DNA of 64,000 nt from Neoarius graeffei (taxonomy: Eukaryota; Chordata; Actinopteri; Siluriformes; Ariidae). This document shows, piece after piece, positions 31,139-42,000 of this stretch. The stretch spans positions 89,315,888-89,379,887 of the forward strand of contig NC_083571.1 of the NCBI RefSeq assembly GCF_027579695.1. The letters run 5' to 3'. Position numbers and translations under genes: made by a program. The notes beneath the pieces are model-generated. The model was given only the letters and a program-made list of their open reading frames with translations, was not told the DNA's origin and searched no databases. Numbering within the stretch: the first letter of the stretch is position 1; each line of letters opens with the position of its first letter.

Positions 31139-31143
<5 letters not shown>
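29528..31143 (-). mobile_element. Tc1-like DNA transposon C
   Basis: Inverted ends read CACAGTTAGGTCCATACATA (left) and its near complement ATATATATGGACCTAACTGTG (right). The transposase runs on the minus strand (about 30789-29950). A GT microsatellite continues directly from the right end, hiding the usual TA. Confidence 0.82.
29950..30789 (-). pseudogene. Tc1 C transposase, broken
   Basis: ATG at 30789 begins MWSKELSMQVKQAILKLRKQ, but a TGA follows a few codons later (about 30720). The frame is then open over 30693-30262: AKSTVRYILRKK, a GRP-like linker AKRPGHSQKTT, STIKRRLHESKYRGFTARCK and NILWTDEPKINLYQ with the first catalytic Asp. It then decays. The Glu block [20 protein letters not shown] is still readable around 29945-30005 in another frame. 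Stops and shifts make it inactive. Confidence 0.8.

Positions 31144-31183
<40 letters not shown>
31141..31183. repeat. (TG)n microsatellite
   Basis: About 20 GT units abut the right end of Tc1 C. Confidence 0.95.
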
Positions 31184-31185
<2 letters not shown>

Positions 31186-31230
31186 TAAACTTATTACACT
31201 TTCAAGATACTGTTTGTACTCTAGCCACAT

Positions 31231-31318
31231 ACAACCCCAATTCCAAAAAAGTCGGGACGCTGTGTAAACTGGAAATAAAAACATAATACTATAATTTGCA
31301 AATCATCAATACCCTATA
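31231..31318 (+). repeat. Terminal fragment related to Tc1 B
   Basis: CAACCCCAATTCCAAAAAAG then TCGGGACGCTGTGTAAA resembles the Tc1 B terminal repeat (6469 onwards). Only one end is present. Confidence 0.7.
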
Positions 31319-31504
31319 TTTTTTTTTTAGATTTTTTGGGGGGCTTTTTTCACCTTTATTTGGATAGGGCAGTGTAGAGACAGGAAATGAGCGGGAGCAC
31401 GGGTGATTGCTCTAAGACAACGAGGGAGGCTCAGCCTCCTCTAAAAATGCCCTTATAACTTTAATGTGTGCGTGAGTTTCTCCCCCTCGTAACAGCGCGA
31501 CGCA

Positions 31505-31712
31505 GCCTCAGTAGGCTTCAATGGCATTGAAAGCGCAGAGCTCCCAACTCAAAATGCAAGACGATTATTGGACAAATACTGCGAAAATGCCCGCCTACGG
31601 ACTCCCAGCCTCAGTGGACTTCAGTGGCATTGGGGAGCTCTGCGCTTTTCAATCTCAAAATGCAAGACGATTATTGGACAAATACTGCGAAAACGCCCGC
31701 CCACGGACTCCG
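31505..31712. repeat. Two-unit tandem duplication with an inverted core
   Basis: Unit 1 (31505-31607) and unit 2 (31608-31712) share long stretches, for example GCAAGACGATTATTGGACAA. Within them, 16 bases AAAGCGCAGAGCTCCC (31530-31545) are replaced in unit 2 by their exact reverse complement GGGAGCTCTGCGCTTT (31633-31648). Confidence 0.85.
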
Positions 31713-31827
31713 AGCCTCACATGGGAGGGACATGGCAGTTTCCGCGAGGAGACTGGTGATTGGTGAAAGCGGCCGGATATTTTCTTTGATTGACAGCTCG
31801 TTTCAACTATAGACATGCAGCGGTACA

Positions 31828-31934
31828 GTGTTGCCAGATTGGGGGTTTCCCGCTCAATTGAGCGGTTTCAAGTGCATATTGGCGGGTTTTGAACATATTT
31901 TGGGCTGGATAACGTCAGCAGTATCTGGCAACAT
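31828..31934. repeat. Module bounded by GTTGCCAGAT / ATCTGGCAAC, copy 1
   Basis: About 105 bp with inverted ends. It contains TTTTGGGCTGGATAACGTCA and is shared with 59522-59610 in an unrelated element. Confidence 0.75.
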
Positions 31935-32166
31935 CAGTTCAGTCCCATGCGGATTCGCAAGTGCTGTATTGTAAGAGATCAGCTTACATTTCGATTTCAT
32001 TCATTACATACGGTTTCTACCAGCTTTTTTAGTTTGTATACATTTTCATTGTAAATAAAGTGTAAATATAGTGTTGTCAAGTTTGCTATCTTAGTTCCAG
32101 AAACTTCGTTTATTTGAGTGACTGAACTTGAGGGGGCTAGTCAGCTAGCAAGAAAGCTGTGCACGG

Positions 32167-32343
32167 ATGCCAAGCATTGCTGATTTAATTTTGGCGAAGC
32201 CATTTGCCAGTCTTCCTTTTGAGGAAATAATTAAAATTAAAGAGCAGGGTAGACCAATGCCTCAAATTGACTTGGTGAAAAAGGTAGGGAATAATACTCG
32301 TTCCTTTCAGCTCTCCTGGTACGAGAAAGTGAATTGGCTAACA
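32167..32343 (+). CDS. TTF/ZMYM1-like hAT protein, N-terminal fragment
   Basis: From ATG 32167 the frame reads MPSIADLILAKPFASLPFEE, IKIKEQGRPMPQIDLVKKVG and then NNTRSFQLSWYEKVNWLTAS. The last block is the conserved start of the TTF-type zinc finger of ZMYM1-like hAT proteins (RSFQ..W....WL). The cysteines that should follow are missing because the sequence passes into another hAT after about 32343. The remaining sequence to 32451 belongs to that second element. Confidence 0.6.
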
Positions 32344-32989
32344 GCAAGTGACCCAGGGTGCCAGGGTGAAATTGGTAAGGGGGCCAGATTTTTTTCAAGT
32401 GGGACCTTGGGGGCCGAATTACACTTTTGGCCTGAAAAGACCAGACACTAACTCAACAAAAGGACATTATTTTATATGATTTTTGAAGGCCTATACGCCC
32501 AAAAGGAATTGTAAAGCTATAGCCTCAAAATGAGGCACACAATAACATGGCAGACAAAAGCAATTTACCCTCTGAAAATGTAACAGTCTAAGCATGCAAG
32601 TAGCCTACATTTATAAAAAAAAAAAAAAATGCTACAGAAATGGACTAAGACACAAATAACACAAGTGTAAACTGTAAATGACTTAGATCAGATTTATTGA
32701 TCTTGCACATCAAAAACATGTCAATGCATAGGCCTAATTAGGCCAATTAAAACGACTGGCAAGTAGGCCTAAACGAGTCAAAAGAAAGAAGTGCCAGGGT
32801 AAATAATTCCACCAATAGGTCAAGTGACTAAATATCCAGTAGCATTAGTTTAAAAGAGCCAAATATGACTGAACATACCAATAAAAACAAACTACAGATG
32901 GCACATTAACTTTGCTGGTCAAGTCCCACATATATTTCCACACACCCATCCTGTTTATTCCCCCTCAAGCACACAGCACAAGGTTACAT

Positions 32990-33377
32990 GGGGGAGAAAT
33001 ACCAGCTGCATTTTACATGTGGAAGCCAGAAGTCTTTTACTTTTTACCAGCTTGTCGACATTGGGGGACAGACTCTGGGCAGTTGCCATTTTCATGACAT
33101 CGTTGAGATGTCCATGGGTCAGACGACTACACAGTTTCGATTTATTAATATTCATTACTGAAAATGCCTGTTCACATAAATATGTTGTCCCGAACATACA
33201 GAGTATTTTACCGGCAAAGGCCATGATAATTGGGTACTCTGGTGGCAATGACTGATAGAAAAATTGGATTCCAACAGATGCGTATTTATCCTTGACGAAT
33301 GCACCCTCCGAAAATGGCTTGGACACTTTTGCGATCTCCCACGCGATGATGTAGCTCGCCTTCACTGCCCCTAACAT
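32990..33377 (-). pseudogene. hAT transposase C-terminal dimerisation region
   Basis: The frame reads SLPPEYPIIMAFAGKILCMF, then GTTYLCEQAFSVMNINKSKL and CSRLTHGHLNDVMKMATAQ, followed by LSPNVDKLVKSK. The CEQAFSVMNINKSK block is the hallmark of hAT C-terminal dimerisation domains of the GTF2IRD2/ZBED group. The first about 40 residues (IIAWEIAKVSKPFSEGAFV) belong to an earlier part of the same protein, so an internal deletion joined them. No catalytic Asp residues remain. Confidence 0.72.
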
Positions 33378-33390
33378 GAAATAAAATGTA

Positions 33391-34262
33391 CAACCAAGAT
33401 TGGATTGGATTGGATTGGATTAACTTTAATACTCCCCAAAGGGGAAACTCAGTGCCACCATCAACATACAAGACACAACACAACATGAAGCAAGACATTA
33501 AAACAGGTACAGGACAAAAGATATAGCAGAGAGCAACATAGAGAAGCAGACCATGGCAATGGACCACCACCATGTGCAACATACAGCAGTATAAGCAAGG
33601 AAGAAAACAAGCATCAACAGTTAATGGCAATGGATCACCAACATGTGCAACACAGTATAAAAAGTATAAAAAGAACCATGCATACACATACATGCACATA
33701 CACACACATGCCTAAGTAAATAAATAAATAATAGTGAGTCAATAAAAACAACACTATATCAAAGGTGCTTATTAAAAAACCTAACTGCAGAAGGTACAAA
33801 AGATCTCCTGAATCTCTCAGTTGAGCAGCTGGGGAAGAGGAGTCGCTGACTCCTACCACTTCTTACAAAGAAACTATGAAGAGGATGATCCTCTTCTGCC
33901 ACAATCCTTTTCATTTTTCTCATGGTTCTCTGTTCAATTACTACTTCTAGAGAACTGGGGCTGAGACCAATAATTGAGCCTGCTTTTCTGATCAGCTTGT
34001 TGAACCTGTTCCTGTCCTCCCCTGACAAACAGCTACCCCAGCACACCACCGCATAAAAGAGGACACTGCCCAGAATCCCATTATAAAAAGTGTTTAAGAT
34101 GGGCCTACTAATACTAAAAGACCTGAGTTTACTTAGGAAGAACATTCTAGACTGAGATTTTTTGAACGTGTTGCTACTGTGTACCTTCCAGTCCAGTTTG
34201 CTGTCCACATGTACACCCAAAGATATTGAGACACCCCTCTTTGAAAACAGCCACATTTAACA
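33391..34262 (-). mobile_element. Rex1/Babar-like LINE, 5'-truncated
   Basis: The minus-strand element ends at 33391 with tandem ATCCA units (read ATTGG on the plus strand at 33396-33420) after TTTGGGGAGTATTAAAGTTA. It contains a C-terminal RT fragment (34256-33759). The 5' truncation point is at about 34262. Confidence 0.75.
33759..34256 (-). pseudogene. Rex1-like LINE reverse transcriptase, C-terminal tail
   Basis: The frame begins within the thumb: SLGVHVDSKLDWKVHSSNTF. It continues KKSQSRMFFLSKLRSFSISR, ILNTFYNGILGSVLFYAVVC and WGSCLSGEDRNRFNKLIRKA, and ends SFVPSAVRFFNKHL. These blocks after the active site are characteristic of Rex1/Babar and related fish LINEs. Polymerase motifs with the catalytic Asp pair are absent because of 5' truncation, so it is non-functional on arrival. 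Confidence 0.75.
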
Positions 34263-34346
34263 TTAAAGGAGAACTGAAGATGATGTATGATATTAAAATG
34301 AACCTTCATGTGTCTCTCGAGACTTTGAGAAAGCTGCTTGCTGTTT

Positions 34347-34607
34347 TTAAAGGTTTGAGGCAAGCTCATTTAGCTTTTCAGTCCTGCGTTGCCCGGTGAA
34401 TTGGCTGTATTTGTCGGCGTGGGTCTCGTAATGTCTTTTGACATTGTATTCCTTCGGTACAGCCACTTGTTGCGAACAAATCAGACAAACAGGTTTTCCC
34501 CCTACTTCCCAGAAAAAGTATTTCTCTCTCCATTTTTCCTGAAAGATGCAACCCTCAGAATCAACTTTTCTCTTTTTAGACTGTTGTTGCTTGTGAACGA
34601 GCAACAA
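34347..34607 (-). pseudogene. GTF2IRD2-like BED finger, solo N-terminal segment
   Basis: The frame contains KKRKVDSEGCIFQEKWREKY, FFWEVGGKPVCLICSQQVAV and PKEYNVKRHYETHADKYSQF. The CxxC pair, the Leu/Val spacing and the H-x4-H pair form a BED-type finger as in the GTF2IRD2/ZBED group. It is cut near 34347 and the catalytic domain is missing. In an intact protein it would bind the element's ends. Confidence 0.72.
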
Positions 34608-34866
34608 CTAGCCTACTCTGCATTAAATCCGGGTCATTGCACCTGCGCGTGCTGCAGCAGGCAGAGAGCAGCTAAAAACGAACGGATGGATTACACGAAA
34701 ATGGAATCAAATTGAAACATTAGATTTAAAATCATTACAAAAAAAAACACAACATTCGATTTTTATTAATTTATTATTTAAAAAAAAAAAGTCTCATGAA
34801 CCACCGGGCCGGATGTGATGACCAATCGGGCCGTATCCAGCCCGCGGGCCGTTACCATGGCACCCC

Positions 34867-35746
34867 AAATGGGCTGGTGGGTTGTTCCAGGCTTCTTGGA
34901 GAACTTGCTAGGAGCCATTTTAAGAGACTGGTGGTGTTCAATATCGGTTTGCATTTTCTTTAGTAATTAAAAGTTTGGCCTGTATAGAACATCCCCCTGT
35001 CTGGTATTGTAATGCACTAAAATGAACATTTGCACACAAATGCACAATTGCCACTTTGCACCCATCTTTGTCTTCTCATTTATGCTGTTTATTATACTTG
35101 GATAGCTAAATGTTGAGATAGCAAATGTCTACTTAGATTGCTGGAGATAGTTATTTATATACCTTAATTTATAATCTATTTTCTCTATAAATGCACCATG
35201 GGGAGCCTGAGGGAAACAATATTTCAAATGCACTGTATACTTGTATATGGATGTATTGACAAAGCCCTCTTCGATCTTATGCTCCATTCCATTTAGTGTT
35301 CATCATTTTCTGAATGAAATTCTAATTAAGCAACTGTAATTTGAAACTGTTAATATTGGATGAGTAAAGTTTTTTTTTGCTTGAAGATTTTTGTTTTCTG
35401 AGAAGTTCCCCCCCCGTCACACTTGTTACAAGTAACCTGCTCCATAAGCGGTCAAGGGAAATGGAAGAACAAGAGAAGAGGTAAAGGTCAGTGAAGCTGC
35501 ATTCTTACTTGTGTAATTGATTTGGTATTATTTAAAAAAAAAAAATTGTGTCATTTACAAAATTTGCATTTGGTTCTCTCAATTAATGAAAATAAAACCT
35601 TACATACAGTCATTTTTCTACTTGACCATCTGCTAAAGCAGACAAACTGATGTACTCTGCCTCTGTGACCCTAGGGTTAGGGCCCATACCTTCCGTGATG
35701 TCAAATTCCATTCTTTCTTCTATGTACTTTTTACTTCTCCACTTAC
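34867..35746. other. Desmoglein intron or 3' region, nothing recognised
   Basis: A/T-rich sequence with a CCCCCCCC-like run near 35410. I searched the minus strand here for the next desmoglein cytoplasmic exon (a segment like AKDGLLVYDYEG is expected) and did not find one. Confidence 0.5.
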
Positions 35747-36019
35747 ACGTGGGTAGTAATGGTTGAAGAAGTCTTTTGAAAGGCCCAGTCCACTGTCATA
35801 CATGGAAAACTCCTCCCTTGTCATCCCAAGATATCCGCTCATTCCCTGACTCATAGAAGCCATTTCAATCTGATTTCTGGTTTGCCCTCTATTGATGACG
35901 TAACCAGCACCTCCTGCAGCTCCAAGGGCAGCAACTCCACTCGCTGCACTGTCGATGGCCCAAAAGCCACCTGGCATCATTCTAGGACCATCAGTGTCAC
36001 TCAGGAAGAAGGGCACATC
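35747..36019 (-). CDS. dsg2: Desmoglein exon: intracellular anchor, last one found
   Basis: Encodes [20 protein letters not shown], a Gly/Ala stretch [19 protein letters not shown], and [20 protein letters not shown] with FFNHYYPR. The end matches the segment just before the plakoglobin-binding cadherin-typical region. Donor CGT|GTAAGT in phase 0 shows that more exons are expected. Confidence 0.9.
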
Positions 36020-39000
36020 CTGTCAAATTCAGAATTAAATTGATTTGAATAGCAGAGGTTACATGGATGTTTTGTATCACAGCTGGATTTCAGCCATTGC
36101 ATGAATGCTACCATTACGAAACTAGGATTAAATGGTAATTTATTTTGATATCCAATTTAAATGTTCTACAAAACTGTTAACAAACCATCTGTAGACTGTC
36201 ATAAAACAGCTCCCCAACTAATACTAAATAATAACAATTTAAGTATTCAAAATGTTTTGTAGATTACCGATAAATCCTTTTGATTTCACTTTTTTGGACA
36301 GTCCAGTTTATAGCTTGTGATGTTTAGATGATCATTTATAGATGATCAACTCATTCTATCACAGTTTCAAATTCAGATAATGTGAACTCTACTGTTTCAC
36401 TTAATGGCATATTGAAAGGTAACCAAACATAATTTGGCTCTTTGTAGAGAAGCAGTTTATAGGCTGGTTGATGGCAGACTACATATTCACTGTCCACTTT
36501 ATTAGGAACACCTGTACACCTGCTCATTTATGCAGTTATTCAATCAGCCAATCATGTGGGAGCAGCATAATGCATAAAATAATGTACATACGGGTCAAGA
36601 GCTTCAGTTAATATCTATATCAAACACGAGAATAGAGAAAAATGTGATCTCTGAGACATCATCCATGGCAAGGTTGCTGGTGCTCAGGGGCGGAGCTAAA
36701 GGGGGACGGGGCCATTGCCTCTGGGCCTTGGGCCCTCCCCCTAGCCATACAGGGCCCCACCCTTTGACATTCAGGCCCTCCCAATAAATGTGCCTTACGC
36801 AATTTCATTGGAAATTCCTCCTTGAAACCTACAAGTTTTCACATGATTACAGATTAATTGACACATACATATATAATTTTTGCTACACATTCTTATCATG
36901 GTTAAAAAAAAAAAAAAAAAAAAAACCCTGTGAAATCAGGATAGTTGAGGCTTTTCTTGGATTCGAGATAACTGTGAACGCATCCGCTTCTGAACTGGAG
37001 GGCTGAATTATTAGCTGCATTGAAGGGAATGGCTTAGATCTTTCCAGATGCCGTGGACAGGGTTATGACGGCGCAGCGAACATGAGCGGAATTTATTCCG
37101 GTGTTCAAGCGAGAAAAGCAGAGCCCCTTGCTTTGCACGTGCACTGTGCGGCTCATTGTCTGAATTTGGTACTGAATGATTCTGTCAAAACTATCCCAGA
37201 GGTTAGACAGTTTTATGAATGTGGTTGAACAACTGTACAACTTTTTTGCCAACAGTGTTAAGAGATGGGCATTACTTGGCGAGACTTATTGAGCCCAGAG
37301 AGCAGGGACATAACCTTGAAACGCCTCTGCCCAACCTGCTGGTCCTCCCGCTACGATGCGCTTGTTGCGTTAAAGTACAGATATGGAGACGTCATTAAAG
37401 CTCTCGACAAGCTCTCACTTACAAGCAAGAAAATGAATGAACGAGATGAGGCAGATGCACTTAAAAAGGCCATTACTAAATTTCAGTTCATATTTTTAAT
37501 CAGCCTTCAGACAAAGATTTTGGAGTGCACTAATGCCATCTCAAAGTTACTGCAGGAGAAGACCATTGATCTCCTCAAAGCATCTGCATTATTGCAAAAT
37601 GCTGTACAAACTCTACAGGAGTACAGGGAGCAGTTTGATGAGGCAAAGGCTTCCACTCTGGCACTGGCTGTGAAATGGGGCAGTCAAACGCAATTTGTAG
37701 CCACCAGGTTGAAAAAAGTGAAGCGCCACTTTGATCACCTTAGCGAAGACAGTCAGCTTTCCGATGCAGAACATTATTTTTGGGTGAATGTGTTCTATGC
37801 ATGCCTTGACGTAATCATTCAGCAGCTGTCACAAAGGTTTGTCAGTTTAAATCGGACTGCTCATTTGTTTGAGGTTATTCATCCAAATATGCTCCAGCAT
37901 GCCAAGGACGAGGAGCTATACGAAGTGGCCCGTTGACTGTGTGATCACTATAGTCGGGATATTGACTCCAGCTTTCCTGGTCAACTAGTGTCACTTAGGG
38001 CTTGTTTCAAGGAGCAGATAGCGACACACACACATCTGTGCTTAGCCTGGCCAGGTTGCTGGTAGTAGATCATCCAGCAGTAACTTCTACATTTAGTGAG
38101 GTGTGCACGGCCTTCTTGCTTTTTCTCACTCTCCCTGTCTCAGTTGCGACAGCAGAGCACTCTTTCTCCAAATTAAAATTGATAAATTAATTATCTCAGG
38201 AGCGCAATGGGTCAAGAGAGACTCTGTGGATTGGCCATTTTGAGAATGAGCGAGCAAGAGCGCTTAACATCCCTCAAATAGTTGACGACTTTGCAGCGCG
38301 CAAGGCGTGTCGAATGCCTTTTTAATGACGAACGCAAGTTTCCGTGTCGGCTTTGTAGTTGAAGACGTGCTTACACAATGAGGGTGTATCATTCATGATT
38401 GCTGGATTTTTTTTTGTTGTCTAGTGTCCATTTGGACACTAATAAAAAATGAACGGAAAATACAGGCTATGTAGGCCTATAAAAAAAAAAAAATTTTTAA
38501 ATAAAAAACACCACACCTTTGAGCAAGTTCTAATATAGCCTGATTATATGCTGCAGGCCTTCTGTTTGTTTGCAATTTCGCCATGGCTAGGTCCAAAGGC
38601 TACGTTCTTAAAAACTGCCTTTTGTTAGATATAGCCTGTGTAGGCCTATATGCCGCAAGCCTTCTAATTTGTTTGTTTGCAATTTCGCCATGGGGGGGGC
38701 TGATTGGAGTTTTGCCCCGGGGCCTTGTGTGCAGTTGTTCCGCCACCGCTGGTGCTAGATGGTCTGGTTTGAGTATTTCAGAAACTGCTAAGCTCCTGGG
38801 ATTTTTACACACAGTCTCTAGAGATTACACAGAATGGTGTGAAACATAAGACATCCTTTGTGAAGAGCGTCTGCAGGCTGAAACACTTTTTTATGAGAGA
38901 GATCAGAGGAGAATGACCAGACCCACAAATAATACAAGGACTACAAGAGCGTCATCTAGAGGGGACTGTACACTGTGTGCACAATTATTAGGCAAGTGAG

Positions 39001-42000
39001 TACTCTGACCCTACCATTATTTCTATGCATGTTTTCCAACCGCAAGCTAGATACACTTGAATGCTAATTGGATTTAAGCATTCTCAGGTGGTATTTATTT
39101 GTGTAATGAGGGAGGGTGTGACCTAAAGTCATTTACACCCTATATTAAGGTGTGCATAATTATTAGGCAGCTTCTTTATCTCAGGCAAAATGGGCCAAAA
39201 AAGAGATTTAACAGACACTGAAAAGACAAAAATTGTAAAATGCCTATCCGAGGGATGCAGCACTCTTGAAATAGCTAAGCTATAGAAATGTGAGCACAAA
39301 ACAATCAAACGTTTTGTTGCAAATAGTCAACAGGGTCGCAAAAAATGTGTGGAGAAGAAAAGACACAAATTAACCGCAAAAGACTTGAGAAGGATTAAAC
39401 ATGAAGCTACCAGGAACCTATTATCCTCCAGTGCCACAATATTCTAGAACTGCAACCGACCTGGAGTGTCCAGAAGGACAAGGTGTTCGGTGCTCAGAGA
39501 CATGGCCAAGGTAAGGAAGGCTGAAACACGACCACCACTAAACAAGACTCACAAGTTGAAATGTCAAGATTGGGCCAAGAAATATCTGAAGACAGATTTT
39601 CCAAAGGTTTTATGGACGGATGAAATGAGAGTGACTCTGGATAGACCAGATGGATGGGCCCATAGCTGGATAACTAATGGACACAGGGCACTTTGACTCA
39701 GGCTACGTTTACATTACGTCGAATCAGCGGATCATCAGATTAACGTTCTTAAAACGCTTCGCGTTTACACTAAAACCGTTAGCCGTGCACACAGCAACAC
39801 CAATACGCGGATACGCTCGGCTCCGCAGGCATCCTGCGCTCCAAATCACTCCGCCCTGAACAGCGAGTGCCCTCTGGAGGGTGTGCACTCCGGCCCTGCG
39901 CAGCTCACAGAGCGCGCGAGTGAAGTGAACAAGCCACGATTCGGGACTGAGCCGCTGTGTGTGAGATCCCAGCGCATATCACTTATTACTTGCAAGTGGA
40001 AGGATGGCAAGCCTAAAGACAATCATAACTACACAATGGGCAGTATTTGCATCAGTATTTGCAGTATTTTCATACTTTTATACTCTTTAATGAAAGGTGA
40101 TACAAGGCGGAAGTCTGCGCCGTTTTTCAGCAGTCGCGTCACATGACCAACGCCAGCGAATCAGGAAGGTGGATGTCACAGTGACGTTGTCCAATGAGAC
40201 GCCAGCTAGAGCTCAGCACAGCGTATTCGCGTATTCTCAATGTTTACACAGCACCGGAGCTGATACGATCTAGATTGAATACGTGGACGCTGGCGGATTC
40301 CCGTTTCCCCGCTTTTTCAGGGGGGTTAATGTAAACGGACAGTGCATCCGCGAAGAAAACGAGACAGATACGGTCTAGTGTAAACGTAGCCTCAGACACC
40401 AGCAAGGTGGTGGAGGGGTAATGGCATGGGCTGCTATTATTAAGGATGAGCTAGTTTGACCATTTCAGGTTGAAGATGGACTTAACATCAACTCCCAAAC
40501 CTACTGCCAGTTTCTAAAAGATACATTCTTCAAGTAGCGGTATGGGAAGAAGTCTGCATCATTCAAGAAGGCCATGATTGTTATGCAGAACAATGCACCA
40601 TCACATGCACCCAAGTACTCCACTGCTTGGCGAGCCCACAAAGGCCTTAAAGATGACAAAGTAATGACATGGCCCCCTTCCTCACCTGACTTAAACCCTA
40701 TTGAGTACTTGTGGCCCCTTCTTAAGCATGAGATTTACAGCGAGGGAAGACAATATACCACTCTGAATAGCATTTGGGAGGCCATGGTTGCTCCTGCACA
40801 AAAAGTTGATCGTCAACAAATCAAAAAACTAACAGACTGGATGGAAGGCTCATGGCAGTTATTGAAAAGAAGGGTGGCTATATTGGTCACTGAATATTTT
40901 TGAAATGCTAGAAGTGTTTTTGTTAATTCTGAGTTGTTTATTTGTTACACTGAAAATTAAAATAAACAAGTGAGATGGGAAACTTTAAGCTTTTCATTTA
41001 GTTGCATAATAATTCTGCACACTAAATGTTGCCTAATAATTCTGCACACTTGTATATTCCCCTGAGAAGGCCTAAACTCCCCTTTCGTTTGTTAATCATT
41101 CTGGTTTTAGGTTTATTAACCCCGCCGACAGTAGTCGGAGGGGTTATTATTTTCACCTGCGTCAGTCTGTGTGTGTGTGTGTATCTGTCTGTCTGTCTGT
41201 GTGTCTGCAAGATATCTCAAGAACCAATGGATCGATTTGGACCAAATTTTGTACATGTGTTGCCAATCACCCAGGAAGGAAACCATTAAATTTTGGAGGT
41301 CAAAGGTCAAGGTCATGGCAGAACTTCGAAATTTTCGCCCAATGTATTTTAATAGGGAAAAGGCGGGGTTTGCACTCGTTAGAGTGTCCCTGTCTAGTTA
41401 ACAATTTGGATTGACTGAGAGCACTGTATTTGTTCAACGATAAAATTAATCATCAGGAATACAACTTGCCTAATAATTGTGCACACAGTGTATAAGTGTG
41501 TTTAGACATTCTACTTTTGGCCAAAGTGCTTTCTCAGTAAAAACATCAGGGCTATGGAATAACATTCCTGTTAGTATCAGGCAAAGCACCACACTCAGTA
41601 CTTTTAAATTAGGTCTTAAGAAATGGCTAAAAGCAGGGCAGCACTGTGAACATTTTTAGTCATTGATCTTGTGTTTTTGTGTTTATCATATATTATGTTT
41701 TTTGTTTCCTTTAGTTTATTTTAACTATGTACTTGTCACTGTAATATACAGTAGGCCTATATCTGCACATAGTCCCACCTATAACATGTTTTGTTGTCTT
41801 TTTTTTTTTTAAGATCAATTCCTGTCCAGGGACTACAGATGAAAATTAACCTTGTGGCTATAATCTGGCTCAATTGTATGTTGTGCATTGTTCCTGTCAA
41901 ATAAACATAAAAAGGTAAAAAAAAAAAAGCTGACAGGAAGTCTATAATAACTCAATCACTCTTTACATCTGCGGTGAGCAGAAAAGCATCTCAGAATGCA

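Larger units (their letters stand above)
31410..32343 (+). mobile_element. 5' part of a ZMYM1/TTF-type hAT transposon
   Basis: A leader with GAGGGAGGCTCAGCCTCCTC (about 31420) is followed by an unusual tandem duplication (31505-31712), the GTTGCCAGAT-bounded module (31828-31934) and a coding start at 32167. The protein start matches the TTF-type/ZMYM1-like hAT group. The element stops abruptly near 32343, where another hAT begins. The left limit is uncertain. Confidence 0.5.
32350..34866 (-). mobile_element. Internally deleted GTF2IRD2-like hAT with LINE insertion
   Basis: Ends resemble each other inverted: CAGGGTGCCAGGGTGAAA near 32355 and GTTACCATGGCACCC at 34866. Minus-strand coding remnants are a BED-finger start (34607-34347) and a C-terminal dimerisation region (33377-32990), with the middle of the transposase missing. 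A Rex1-like LINE fragment (33391-34262) sits between them. An 8-bp duplication could not be confirmed. Confidence 0.6.
39190..40903 (+). pseudogene. Mariner-type transposase, many stops
   Basis: From ATG 39190 ([20 protein letters not shown]) the frame has stops at about 39280 and 39447. Readable parts are [38 protein letters not shown] with the first Asp, then, after the 39701-40391 insertion, [16 protein letters not shown]. The second catalytic position reads [17 protein letters not shown], with Asn where Asp is expected. [18 protein letters not shown] holds the third acidic residue. Ends at 40903. Dead by stops and by the Asp to Asn change. Confidence 0.85.
38971..41490 (+). mobile_element. 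Mariner/Tc1-superfamily element with long CACTGTGTGC ends
   Basis: Terminal repeats CACTGTGTGCACAATTATTA (left) and the complement (right) are flanked by TA at 38969-38970 and 41491-41492. GCATAATTATTAGGCAGC and related words recur subterminally. A decayed transposase (39190-40903) is split by the non-autonomous element 39701-40391, and another repeat lies at 41104-41400. Confidence 0.9.
38922..41930 (+). mobile_element. 5'-truncated LINE (I/Nimb-like) interrupted by mariner
   Basis: The segment 38922-38970 continues at 41491 after the mariner insertion. Together they encode the C-terminal RT tail of a LINE (41505-41659: [40 protein letters not shown]). A 3' region with CCTGTCCAGGGACTACAGAT and AAATAAACATAAAA follows, ending in an A run (41919-41930). 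The sequence type resembles I-clade fish LINEs. The assignment is tentative. Confidence 0.6.

Noticed and set aside
32350..34866. 8-bp target duplication for the GTF2IRD2-like hAT
   Set aside because: Flanking octamers (around 32347 and 34867) agree at only about five of eight positions, so no duplication is claimed.
29221..36019. Exons at 29221 and 27370 as the missing desmoglein tail
   Set aside because: The phase does not match the donor at 35747 (joining in phase 0 gives a stop within three codons), and the sequence lacks the expected cadherin-typical region.
41104..41400. A small secreted or membrane protein encoded by the TCTG-rich repeat
   Set aside because: Cys/Val-rich translations come from TGTG and TCTG runs. 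The sequence looks like a dispersed repeat.
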